Of a stretch of DNA of 5,036 bases, positions 1 to 5,036 are shown in pieces. Made by a program: the position numbers and the translations under genes. This stretch comes from Parcubacteria group bacterium CG10_big_fil_rev_8_21_14_0_10_35_15 (GTDB lineage: Bacteria; Patescibacteriota; Minisyncoccia; Minisyncoccales; GWA2-46-15). The stretch spans positions 1 through 5,036 of the forward strand of contig PFDL01000042.1 in assembly GCA_002772575.1 (NCBI GenBank), in the 5' to 3' direction. Each line of letters begins with the position of its first letter. Within the stretch, counting starts at the first letter, position 1. The notes under the pieces were generated by a model. It did no database searches and was not told where the DNA came from. It was given only the letters and a program-made list of their open reading frames with translations.

Positions 1-23
1 ACACAATAAGCTGTATCTGCCAT
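1..23 (-). CDS. Start of a small zinc-ribbon protein, DUF5679-like (partial)
   Basis: Only the first seven codons and part of the eighth are present: ATG at 23-21, then Ala-Asp-Thr-Ala-Tyr-Cys. From memory, this beginning matches short CPR proteins of the DUF5679 family, which start MADTAYCVKC and carry two CxxC knuckles of a zinc ribbon. The function of that family is unknown to me. The rest lies outside the window, so the second cysteine and the second knuckle cannot be checked. No Shine-Dalgarno sequence is visible; the leader is almost pure A and T. The gene lies 116 nt beyond the stop of the thioredoxin-CcdA gene, a wider gap than others in the window, so it may have its own promoter. 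The call rests on seven residues and is tentative. Confidence 0.45.
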
Positions 24-95
24 ATTATTAAAATATTTTTAATTAATAATCGAAATTAATAATTTTTGAAAACCATACCGACCTTTTTCTTTATT

Positions 96-122
96 ATTAA
101 GCTTATATTAATATACCTTAAT
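96..122. repeat. Imperfect AT-rich inverted repeat in the 24-139 gap
   Basis: ATTAAG at 96-101 pairs with CTTAAT at 117-122. Inside lies the perfect 12-nt palindrome TATATTAATATA (104-115), set off by a small asymmetric internal loop. It lies just downstream of the thioredoxin-CcdA gene, where a terminator would be expected. However, the minus-strand sequence after it is A-rich rather than a T tract, and the core is only A-T pairs, so I do not call it an intrinsic terminator. It overlaps the candidate promoter. Confidence 0.3.
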
Positions 123-130
123 TTAAGCAA
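102..130 (-). promoter_or_regulatory. Possible sigma70-type promoter for the gene starting at 23
   Basis: On the minus strand TTGCTT (130-125) and TATAAG (107-102) are separated by 17 nt. The -10 box matches consensus at five of six positions, the -35 at three. The site lies in the longest intergenic gap of the window, about 80 nt ahead of the start at 23. In sequence this AT-rich such matches arise easily by chance, so this is only a candidate. Confidence 0.2.
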
Positions 131-139
131 AATTATTCG

Positions 140-1318
140 TCAAGAGGCAAACATCAATAATTCCGGCTTGAACATCAAAGCCATACCCAATAAAAGCAAT
201 AAAATTCCACCAATTAAGGCGCTCCAACGACTATATTTATCAGTAAAACCAATCTTTCTGAACGTAATAACTGCCAATGAAAAAATAACTAGATCGTCAA
301 ACATATAAAATAAATCATAAACAAGAATATAAATATATTTTTGGAACAAGCCGATATTTTGAATTGCTAAAACCTGGGTAAAAATAGCCGGGAAACCGGC
401 TGAACAAAAAAATTCAACCAAGTTGACGGAAAAGGCCAAGGCAACTATACCCAGAAAAGTTACTGGCAAAGCAGCTGGCATTAAGATCTTTTTTATCTTA
501 TCTTCGATCTTGCTATGAGAAACCTCATCTCCAATTTTACAAATTCCGGGTTTCCAAGTAAAAAAATCCTTAAACCGCCAAACACCAACGCCAACAGCCG
601 TTAATCCGATTAAAATCCTGATAAAGCTCAAATAGCCAAGAAAAAGAAATAAATTCAGCCAAGCCGTCATAAAAAGAAAATACAAGATGCCGGAAGCGGC
701 AATAAAAGTGCCTCCTACCAACCACATTCTCTTTCTTGAATTGACGCTAAGCAATAAAGAAATCAAAAGTAATAAAACCCACATGGCGCAAGGATTAAAG
801 CCATCCATTAAGCCGAGAATAACGGCTAAGACGGGTAAAGAAATCTTTTTGGGATCAAACTCGCCAATCAATGGCAACTTCAGAACCTTCGGCTCTTCTT
901 CTTTATTTATTCTATCTGAAAGATCAAGACATATATTTTCAGAACAGAATTTTACAGCTTTTTCAATCTCTATGCCAGTAATTTCTTCATTGGCATAACC
1001 GATAATTGTTTTTTCACCAATAAAAATAGTTGGAACTAAAATGGTTTTTTCTTGACCAGCGGCTATCAAAAATTTCTCAAAAATATTAGCATTTATTCGG
1101 TTAGCAAAAACTTCATAAGAAATAATTTCTAGGTTCTGGTATTTTCCTTCCAGTTTGTCCAAAAAAGCCCGAGCTTCATGGCAGTGCGGACAAGTAGAAC
1201 CGTAGAAAAAATAAAGCTTAACCGAATTAGTCAAAACTTGATTAGCCAAAACTTGACCGGCCAAAAAACTAGCAATCAATAAAACCAATGAAACAATTAT
1301 AATTTTCTTAACAATCAT
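140..1318 (-). CDS. Secreted thioredoxin domain fused to a CcdA/DsbD-like membrane domain
   Basis: A 392-residue membrane protein likely to move reducing equivalents across the membrane to an outward-facing thioredoxin-like domain. Residues about 4-25 form a signal peptide or anchor (KK followed by a long hydrophobic run). The thioredoxin/glutaredoxin-like domain spans about 33-125, with active site C43-P-H-C46 and cis-proline P96 in ILVPTIFIG. Residues about 160-388 form a CcdA-type domain with roughly six hydrophobic segments. Its two expected core cysteines are C177 in DGFNPC and C305 in VEFFCSAGFP. C125 and C130 form an extra pair at the end of the thioredoxin domain, and C260 lies in a loop. 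DsbD carries its thioredoxin domain at the C terminus; here the order is reversed. The start ATG is followed directly by the signal peptide, but no Shine-Dalgarno is seen. The gene follows the EF-Tu-like gene by 29 nt and may share its transcript. The family call is firm; the electron donor and client proteins are unknown. Confidence 0.88.
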   Translation of the reverse strand: MIVKKIIIVSLVLLIASFLAGQVLANQVLTNSVKLYFFYGSTCPHCHEARAFLDKLEGKYQNLEIISYEVFANRINANIFEKFLIAAGQEKTILVPTIFIGEKTIIGYANEEITGIEIEKAVKFCSENICLDLSDRINKEEEPKVLKLPLIGEFDPKKISLPVLAVILGLMDGFNPCAMWVLLLLISLLLSVNSRKRMWLVGGTFIAASGILYFLFMTAWLNLFLFLGYLSFIRILIGLTAVGVGVWRFKDFFTWKPGICKIGDEVSHSKIEDKIKKILMPAALPVTFLGIVALAFSVNLVEFFCSAGFPAIFTQVLAIQNIGLFQKYIYILVYDLFYMFDDLVIFSLAVITFRKIGFTDKYSRWSALIGGILLLLLGMALMFKPELLMFAS

Positions 1319-1347
1319 AAAATATTTTAATATAAAAAAAGGAATGA

Positions 1348-1617
1348 TTAATTAATAAATTTCAAAGTATTGCCCGAAATAAGACTTGCTTCTAACCCTT
1401 CGGTTCCAGATAAAGACAAATCAGTCACTTTTTGACCAACAGTGGCAGATTGAGTAGAAATATTGGAAACTTCAATTCCATTAATTCTCACTTCTCTATC
1501 CAAAAAATTTGCGCATTTCATACCAATCTGAATAGATCCATAAATAACACTACCAATTAAAACCAAACCTCTTGAATCCGCAACTGCATCTTCGATATAA
1601 AATTGATTAAATATCAT
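1348..1617 (-). CDS. Free-standing EF-Tu domain 2-like small protein
   Basis: An 89-residue protein that reads as one translation-factor beta-barrel domain (EF-Tu domain 2 type) without a GTPase domain. The pattern is in order: FYIEDAV, then SRGLVLIGSVIYGSIQIGMK (EF-Tu: [26 protein letters not shown]), then RINGIEV (TGVEM), then ATVGQKVTDLSLSG (GRAGENVGVLLRG), and SGNTLKF near the end (RGQVL). Its function is unknown to me; it could be a diverged ligand-binding barrel rather than a translation factor. I prefer ATG at 1617-1615. It lies 5 nt after the stop of the MacB tail, and AAGGTG (1635-1630) stands 12 nt upstream as a rather distant ribosome site. A GTG at 1632-1630 would add five residues (MRIIY), but it lies inside that site and in the MacB coding end. 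The position suggests translational coupling to the former permease gene. No hydrophobic segment or signal peptide is visible, so it is likely cytoplasmic. Confidence 0.7.
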   Translation of the reverse strand: MIFNQFYIEDAVADSRGLVLIGSVIYGSIQIGMKCANFLDREVRINGIEVSNISTQSATVGQKVTDLSLSGTEGLEASLISGNTLKFIN

Positions 1618-1622
1618 ATAAA

Positions 1623-1673
1623 TTATTCGCACCTTAATGCTTCTATCGGACTTTTAGTAACCGCTTTCTTAAA
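1623..1673 (-). pseudogene. C-terminal remnant of a MacB/FtsX-type ABC transporter permease
   Basis: Reading back from TAA at 1625-1623 gives FKKAVTKSPIEALRCE. This is the characteristic end of MacB-type permeases (from memory, ...AAKLSPIEALRYE at the cytoplasmic C terminus). The frame enters the transposon-end palindrome (from 1675) and reaches a TGA at 1688-1686, so nothing else of the permease remains. Such permeases are usually about 400 residues; only 16 codons are left. In intact operons the permease follows an ABC ATPase and a MacA-type fusion protein. Here the MacA head lies on the other side of the transposase gene in the same orientation, which supports the reading. The stretch is short, but the SPIEALR signature, correct strand and correct operon place make chance unlikely. 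Confidence 0.7.
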
Positions 1674-1674
1674 T

Positions 1675-1712
1675 TTGTGTAAAGCTCAGCTCTACTCAAC
1701 AGCTCTACTCAA
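1675..1712. repeat. Downstream transposon-end palindrome with a tandem half-site
   Basis: TTGTGTAAAGCT (1675-1686), a central C, and AGCTCTACTCAA (1688-1699) form a 25-nt imperfect palindrome with two mismatched pairs. The 13-nt unit CAGCTCTACTCAA is then repeated exactly (1687-1699 and 1700-1712). The arms differ by only a few bases from the perfect palindrome on the other side of the transposase gene (2427-2453), so the two sites are end copies of one element. The TAG stop of the transposase (1707-1705) lies inside the second half-site. Palindromes of this sort fit hairpins recognised by IS200/REP-associated transposases. Confidence 0.85.
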
Positions 1713-2421
1713 GAAATAAATTGTTGCCCTTGGATTTGATAATTTTTTTTCCTTCTAAAATTACTGATATAAAATCACGATATTTTTTAGAACTCGAAAA
1801 GATCTCTCCTAGAATACCTTTATCGATAATAACTGAATTCCTCTTGCTAAGATATTCTTGATGAGTACTCCACAAATAAGTTTCTGCAAATTTCTTTATT
1901 TTATTTATATTTCTAGCACCATCTCTTTTTAACAATGGCTCTATTAATTGCCCAGGATTAATAACATTAATATAAACGAGTAAATATTCTAATTGATCGT
2001 AATCATCAATCATTACAGCTTTAAACTCTCCTTGGAATAAAGATCCAACTCTTTTGTTTTTCTCATTAAAATAATTAGTATAACCAGTGCCAAATTTATG
2101 CATAAATTTGGAAATACCACCGTCTCGAATCTCTTCAATAAGTAAATGATAATGATTCGGCATCAAGCAGTCTGCCATTAATCGTACCAATGGCTTGCGT
2201 TCTCGTTTTTCCAAAGAAGCTTTAATTGTTTTAAAAGTTGTTCTGCCATAATCTCTTCCAACTTGCCAAAGAATATTATTCGAAGGCTCAATATCGTTAA
2301 AAAGATATAAAGCTTGAAGAAATCTCCAACGATCATTATCATCACCAAAAATATCGCGCTTTTCCACGCCTCGGTTATAAATGTGATAAAAATGGTTCTT
2401 ACTAAACTGAATTTTTCTCAT
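1705..2421 (-). CDS. REP-associated (RAYT-like) Y1 tyrosine transposase, IS200 superfamily
   Basis: A 238-residue single-strand DNA transposase of the HUH class (Transposase_17/Y1 fold). The opening FSKNHFYHIYNRGVEKRDIF is typical of RAYT-type enzymes. The metal-binding HUH motif is H90-Y-H92 in CLMPNHYHLLIEE. The likely catalytic tyrosine is Y114 in GTGYTNYFNEKNKRVGSLFQG. A later block, YLLVYINVINPG (148-157), corresponds to the family's YIHLNPV region, and YLWSTHQEY (182-190) to its WSS-Y region. All expected catalytic residues are present and the frame is open, so the enzyme looks intact. ATG at 2421 lies 6 nt from the upstream palindrome (2427-2453), with no Shine-Dalgarno but a TATAAA sequence between them. 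The stop is supplied by the downstream repeat. Such enzymes cut and join at hairpin ends; related chromosomal RAYTs are linked to spread of REP palindromes. Whether this one still moves is not shown by the sequence. Confidence 0.92.
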   Translation of the reverse strand: MRKIQFSKNHFYHIYNRGVEKRDIFGDDNDRWRFLQALYLFNDIEPSNNILWQVGRDYGRTTFKTIKASLEKRERKPLVRLMADCLMPNHYHLLIEEIRDGGISKFMHKFGTGYTNYFNEKNKRVGSLFQGEFKAVMIDDYDQLEYLLVYINVINPGQLIEPLLKRDGARNINKIKKFAETYLWSTHQEYLSKRNSVIIDKGILGEIFSSSKKYRDFISVILEGKKIIKSKGNNLFLE

Positions 2422-2426
2422 TTTAT

Positions 2427-2453
2427 ATTGTGTAGAGCTGAGCTCTACACAAT
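2427..2453. repeat. Upstream transposon-end perfect palindrome
   Basis: Thirteen-base arms ATTGTGTAGAGCT (2427-2439) and AGCTCTACACAAT (2441-2453) are perfect reverse complements around a single G at 2440. The palindrome lies just ahead of the transposase start, and its outer edge touches the stop codon of the truncated macA frame (2455-2453). It can form a long hairpin in single-stranded DNA. The stem contains GTAG, a tetranucleotide known in REP elements recognised by RAYTs, although there it lies at the foot of the hairpin. In RNA it would also form a hairpin just before the transposase start and might limit its expression. Confidence 0.9.
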
Positions 2454-2749
2454 TAGTTAAGTCTTTTTTTGAAAATTAGGTTAGGCAAGGCTACTTCAAA
2501 AAGAATCAAGACACCGCCAATTTCAAATCCTAAATCAAGATTTTGACTTGGCTTTAGTTTTCCAGAAACATTAACCTCTTGCGACAAGGTTCCTTTTCTT
2601 GCCTCAACAAAATCATAGCCAAGATTTTGTTTTGATTTTAAAATCGTAAATATTCCAATAACAATCAATGTAATCGCTATAATCCCGATTAAAATATATT
2701 TCTTTGGCAAACTTTTAATTTTTACAATAATAACTGATATATTGAGCAT
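2453..2749 (-). pseudogene. Truncated MacA/HlyD-type membrane fusion protein
   Basis: This open frame of 98 codons is the N-terminal end of a periplasmic-adaptor-type protein that would work with an ABC ATPase and a MacB permease. Residues about 18-37 form a membrane anchor (YILIGIIAITLIVIGIFTIL). The first strands of the fusion domain follow: VEARKGTLSQEVNVSGKLKP and SQNLDLGFEIGG. Homology stops at about G79 (position 2513). The biotinyl-lipoyl-like domain, coiled coil and barrel of a normal protein of roughly 350-450 residues are absent. The last 19 residues (VLILFEVALPNLIFKKRLN) do not fit the family, which should continue with a hydrophilic VGD-V-GQ-L stretch. The frame ends in TAA touching the upstream palindrome. 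The start ATG lies 5 nt after the stop of the preceding glycosyltransferase, as in an operon. The anchor may still be made, but it cannot act as an adaptor. Confidence 0.75.
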
Positions 2750-2754
2750 ATCAC

Positions 2755-3591
2755 TTATTTTTTATGTTTTTTTAAACTAATCGTAAAATCTTTAACTAAT
2801 TTTGATATCTCTTGATTTAAAAATTTTTCAACATTTACCATTGGCAAGTTGCCGTAAGATCTCTTAATAAACCTCTGCGCCTCATGCTTGCCCAATAAAG
2901 AAATAAGCAAAACCGCGCGCAAAGAAAACATAACCTCTTTAATCCTTCCTTTTGCCTCATATCTTCTCATTGAAACAAAACCAGGACAACTATTAAGAAG
3001 ATTAAATTTTTCGCCTTCCCCAACTGCTCTAAAAATATAATCGCCGTCTTCGCATATATTTTGCATATTTTCATCAAAACCATTAAGCTTATTATGAATA
3101 GTTTTGGTGGAAAAAAGCGCCCAACCAAGCCCAACCGGAAAAATATCCCTTAAGGCCTTAATTCCAAATCTACTTATAATACTGATATACTGATCGCTGA
3201 TTTTCCCGCCAATAGGCAAATAAAATGGCTGGGCTAATTTAAGTTTTTTCTTAGCCATTTCTTTAATATTTTCTTCAAGAAAATTAGGTGGCAAAATAAC
3301 ATCGGCATCTAAAAATAAAAGTTTTTCATAAAGAGCGATTTTTACGCCTTGGTTGCGTTGTTTAGACGGACTTTGTTTTTTAGAAACAATTGTTTTCAAT
3401 GACGGCAACATTGTTCTAAATTTTTCAGCTATTTCTATGGTTTGATCATTAGAATCGCCATCAGAAACAATAATCTCAAAATTCTTATAAGTCTGACGAG
3501 ATAAAGAAAATAAAAGATACCCTAAAAAATCAGCTTCATTTAAAGTTGGAATAATAATTGAAAGAAATGCCTGATTTTTGTTATCGGCCAT
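2755..3591 (-). CDS. Family 2 glycosyltransferase (GT-A fold)
   Basis: A 278-residue enzyme expected to transfer a sugar from a nucleotide-sugar to a cell-surface glycan or lipid carrier at the inner face of the membrane. The GT-A start is AFLSIIIPTLNEADFLGYLL (residues 8-27). D44-G-D46 lies in the nucleotide-binding loop SDGDSNDQT, and the metal-binding motif is D95-A-D97 in LLFLDADVIL. E181-D182 in NICEDGDYIFRA probably marks the catalytic-base region. SMRRYEAKGRIKE (207-219) resembles a conserved late block of this family. A moderately hydrophobic stretch at 220-233 may touch the membrane. Length is normal for a single-domain GT2. The start overlaps the end of the upstream glycosyltransferase by 11 nt, so the two are probably translationally coupled and act in the same pathway. 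Donor and acceptor sugars cannot be told from the sequence. Confidence 0.88.
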   Translation of the reverse strand: MADNKNQAFLSIIIPTLNEADFLGYLLFSLSRQTYKNFEIIVSDGDSNDQTIEIAEKFRTMLPSLKTIVSKKQSPSKQRNQGVKIALYEKLLFLDADVILPPNFLEENIKEMAKKKLKLAQPFYLPIGGKISDQYISIISRFGIKALRDIFPVGLGWALFSTKTIHNKLNGFDENMQNICEDGDYIFRAVGEGEKFNLLNSCPGFVSMRRYEAKGRIKEVMFSLRAVLLISLLGKHEAQRFIKRSYGNLPMVNVEKFLNQEISKLVKDFTISLKKHKK

Positions 3592-4300
3592 ATATGCTTT
3601 TTATTATCTTTATATAAACTAACTTTAAATGATCTTTTAAAAAAATCAGCTTATTAGGTAATCTCATTGATGAAGAAATACTTCCTTGATGACACCTAAA
3701 AACCGTAAAGCTCTGGTCTACGCTAACGATTTTCTCTTTTTTGTTCCACCTCAAAAAATGCTCTCTATCCATAATAATTTTTATTGATTCATCAAACATA
3801 CCGTATTTATTAAATATTATTCTTTTTACAAAAGCATTGGGATGAGAAATCTTATCAATAAAGCGATTAATTATTCCTAAAAGACTATTTTTATTCAATA
3901 TAATTACCTTATTTCTGATCCTTGCAACATAGTTTCCCATAACCGCGCTGGCTTTTAAATTATCCTTGAATATCTTAATAACTCTATCTAAAGAATCAAA
4001 CGAATAGTAATAGTCATCGCTTTGAAGAAAGTGTAAAACTTGTCCTTGAGAATTTTTAATACCGATATTCATAGCATTTGAAATGCCATTCGGCTCTGCT
4101 TGAATTATTTTGGCAACAATATCCGGATTCTCACGTATATAATCTTGTATGATTTCTATTGTTTTGTCGTTGGAAAAAGCATCAACAAAAATATGTTCAA
4201 AATTCCGACAAGTCTGTTTTGAAACTGAATCCAAACATTCTTTTAGAAACTTTTCGCTGTTTTTTGTGCAGGTAACAATACTAAAGAACGGTCTTTCCAT
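3581..4300 (-). CDS. Family 2 glycosyltransferase, WcaE-like type
   Basis: A 239-residue GT-A enzyme of the group seen in exopolysaccharide and O-antigen clusters. SIVTCTKNSEKFLKECLDSV (7-26) is the first strand and helix of the fold. VDAFSNDKT (39-47) stands where many relatives have VDGxSxDGT, so this loop is slightly diverged. EPNGISNAMNIGI (69-81) and the metal motif S94-D-D96 in HFLQSDDYYY are strongly typical. HPNAFVKR (153-160) and GMFDES (167-172) follow, and D178 in IIMDREHFLRW is the likely base region. No membrane segment is evident. It begins 16 nt after the propeller gene and overlaps the next glycosyltransferase by 11 nt, which fits one transcript. The leader (TTATTATTTCA before ATG) has no Shine-Dalgarno. 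Sugar specificity is unknown. Confidence 0.88.
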   Translation of the reverse strand: MERPFFSIVTCTKNSEKFLKECLDSVSKQTCRNFEHIFVDAFSNDKTIEIIQDYIRENPDIVAKIIQAEPNGISNAMNIGIKNSQGQVLHFLQSDDYYYSFDSLDRVIKIFKDNLKASAVMGNYVARIRNKVIILNKNSLLGIINRFIDKISHPNAFVKRIIFNKYGMFDESIKIIMDREHFLRWNKKEKIVSVDQSFTVFRCHQGSISSSMRLPNKLIFLKDHLKLVYIKIIKSIYGR

Positions 4301-4316
4301 TGAAATAATAATAGAT

Positions 4317-5036
4317 TTAAAGACTTAATTCATTTACCCGTGTCCAATCAAATTCATTTAAGACAACTATTTGATTATCGCCAATAATATAAAGATAATC
4401 GTTTAGATAGATTGCCCGACGAGCTGAAATACCGCTAATAGCCTTTTTCAACTCAATATTATCTCCCTTGTAAGAAAAAATATATCCCCCTTGATTACCG
4501 GGCAAAAAGAATATTTCATGCTTTGTATCAAGCAAAAAAGCATGATGAGTTGATAAAACATCTGACCAATTTTCATTTAAAATATATTTTGCTATCTCTT
4601 TTGGGTCTGACGCAGAAGTTACGTCAAATAAAGAAACTTTCACTTGCCCGCCTTCTTGACCAATGCCTAAAATTTTATCCTTAGTAATCGGCTGCAAATA
4701 AGAGGAATATCCGGGAATCTTTAATTGTCCTTTCATTTGCAGATTGTTTGGATTAGATAAATCCAAAACATAAAAAGGATCTGTTTGTCTGAAAGTAACT
4801 AAATATCCCTTGTCTTCAATAAATCTTGTTGAATAAATCTTTTCTGTTAAACCAAGGCCTTGAATTGAACCTATAATTTTAAGATTTTTATCTAAAACAT
4901 AAACGTCATTAGCTGTTTCGCCGCTAGAGCCGAATCCCCAACCCCACCATTGTTGACCGATGGTCACAGCAATTCTCAAATGATCTTGATATTCGTCCAA
5001 GTTAAATTGATTTAAAGGATACCCAGGAACCGATCC
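4317..5036 (-). CDS. Beta-propeller surface protein, PF09826 family (C-terminal part)
   Basis: The frame is open to the window edge, so the N-terminal part, including any signal peptide, lies outside; 239 residues are visible. Typical blocks of the C-terminal beta-propeller family appear in order: GSVPGYPLNQFNLDEYQDHL (1-20 of the visible chain), NDVYVLDKNLKIIGSIQGL, EKIYSTRFIEDKGYLVTFRQ, DPFYVLDLSNPNNL, LKIPGYSSYLQP, ILGIGQEGG, KVSLFDVTSASDPKEIAKY, HHAFLLDTKHEIFFLPG, and a last blade with YLNDYLYIIGDNQIVVLNEFD. Members are usually secreted or anchored to the outer face. Their molecular role is poorly known; binding or scaffolding is likely. A TTG at 5000-4998 could serve as a start, but the family match continues upstream through 5036, so it is an internal leucine codon. 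The aromatic, glycine-rich GQQWWGWGFGSSG (27-39) is probably a loop between strands. The gene ends 16 nt before the first glycosyltransferase. Confidence 0.88.
   Translation of the reverse strand, partial: GSVPGYPLNQFNLDEYQDHLRIAVTIGQQWWGWGFGSSGETANDVYVLDKNLKIIGSIQGLGLTEKIYSTRFIEDKGYLVTFRQTDPFYVLDLSNPNNLQMKGQLKIPGYSSYLQPITKDKILGIGQEGGQVKVSLFDVTSASDPKEIAKYILNENWSDVLSTHHAFLLDTKHEIFFLPGNQGGYIFSYKGDNIELKKAISGISARRAIYLNDYLYIIGDNQIVVLNEFDWTRVNELSL

Larger units (their letters stand above)
1675..2453 (-). mobile_element. RAYT/IS200-like element inserted in a macAB operon
   Basis: This unit of about 779 bp consists of one Y1 transposase gene between two copies of a related palindrome. It sits exactly between a MacA head (2749 to about 2513, with the ORF end at 2453) and a MacB tail (1673-1623), all on the minus strand. 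The outer edges are set from the palindrome limits. I see no target-site duplication, which is normal for Y1 elements. Because most of macA, the presumed ATPase gene and nearly all of macB are missing, this is an insertion with deletion, or a repeat-mediated join, rather than a clean insertion. Confidence 0.7.

Noticed and set aside
96..122. Intrinsic terminator after the thioredoxin-CcdA gene
   Set aside because: The hairpin is weak and AT-only at its core, and no T tract follows it in the direction of transcription.
140..142. TGA read as glycine (genetic code 25)
   Set aside because: Reading through the stop adds about 24 residues without family support, and glycines elsewhere use GGN codons, so the standard bacterial code fits.
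66..308. Plus-strand open frame of 80 codons
   Set aside because: It runs antisense to the end of the thioredoxin-CcdA gene, has no family resemblance, and has a composition typical of a shadow frame.
687..998. Plus-strand open frame of 103 codons
   Set aside because: It lies fully inside the thioredoxin-CcdA gene on the opposite strand, where active-site and membrane motifs clearly support the minus-strand reading.
1618..1632. GTG start giving a 94-residue EF-Tu-like protein
   Set aside because: The GTG overlaps both the likely ribosome site and the permease coding end; the extra residues MRIIY add nothing to the domain. The ATG at 1617 fits better, though GTG is not excluded.
1687..1712. 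Start of a CRISPR array
   Set aside because: The two 13-nt units are directly adjacent with no spacers; they are transposon-end half-sites.
4998..5000. TTG start making a complete 227-residue propeller protein
   Set aside because: The frame stays open to the window edge and the upstream residues GSVPGYPLNQFN belong to the conserved family pattern, so the gene is partial.

Overview
The window is AT-rich and tightly packed, and every gene reads on the minus strand. The content suggests a bacterium of the Candidate Phyla Radiation (Patescibacteria, Parcubacteria-like). Reasons are a family PF09826 beta-propeller surface protein, an IS200/RAYT-type transposase with palindromic ends, a CPR-style thioredoxin-CcdA fusion, few recognisable Shine-Dalgarno sites, and a small zinc-ribbon protein whose first residues (MADTAYC) look like DUF5679. 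This is recognition from memory, not a database result. Code 11 fits: all glycines checked use GGN codons and TGA acts as a stop.

Layout in the direction of transcription (high to low coordinates). At 5036-4317 is the C-terminal part of a PF09826 beta-propeller protein, cut by the window edge. Two family 2 glycosyltransferases follow (4300-3581 and 3591-2755, overlapping by 11 nt). Five nucleotides after the second, a MacA/HlyD-type membrane fusion protein starts at 2749, but its homology stops after about 79 residues. Next is a RAYT-like Y1 transposase gene (2421-1705) bracketed by related palindromes (2427-2453 and 1675-1712). On the far side of this element, at 1673-1623, lie the last 16 codons of a MacB/FtsX-type ABC permease, ending KSPIEALRCE. 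A free-standing EF-Tu domain 2-like protein (1617-1348) starts 5 nt after the permease stop. A secreted thioredoxin domain fused to a CcdA-like membrane domain (1318-140) follows. The first 7 codons of another gene sit at 23-1.

Reading the parts together, this looks like a former operon for cell-envelope functions: surface propeller, two glycosyltransferases, macA - ABC ATPase - macB efflux/export system, EF-Tu-like protein, thiol-disulfide membrane protein. The middle of the macAB system appears to have been replaced by a RAYT element, leaving only the macA head and the macB tail. That junction is the most interesting part of the window. It could be a real insertion-deletion or an assembly join at a repeated palindrome.
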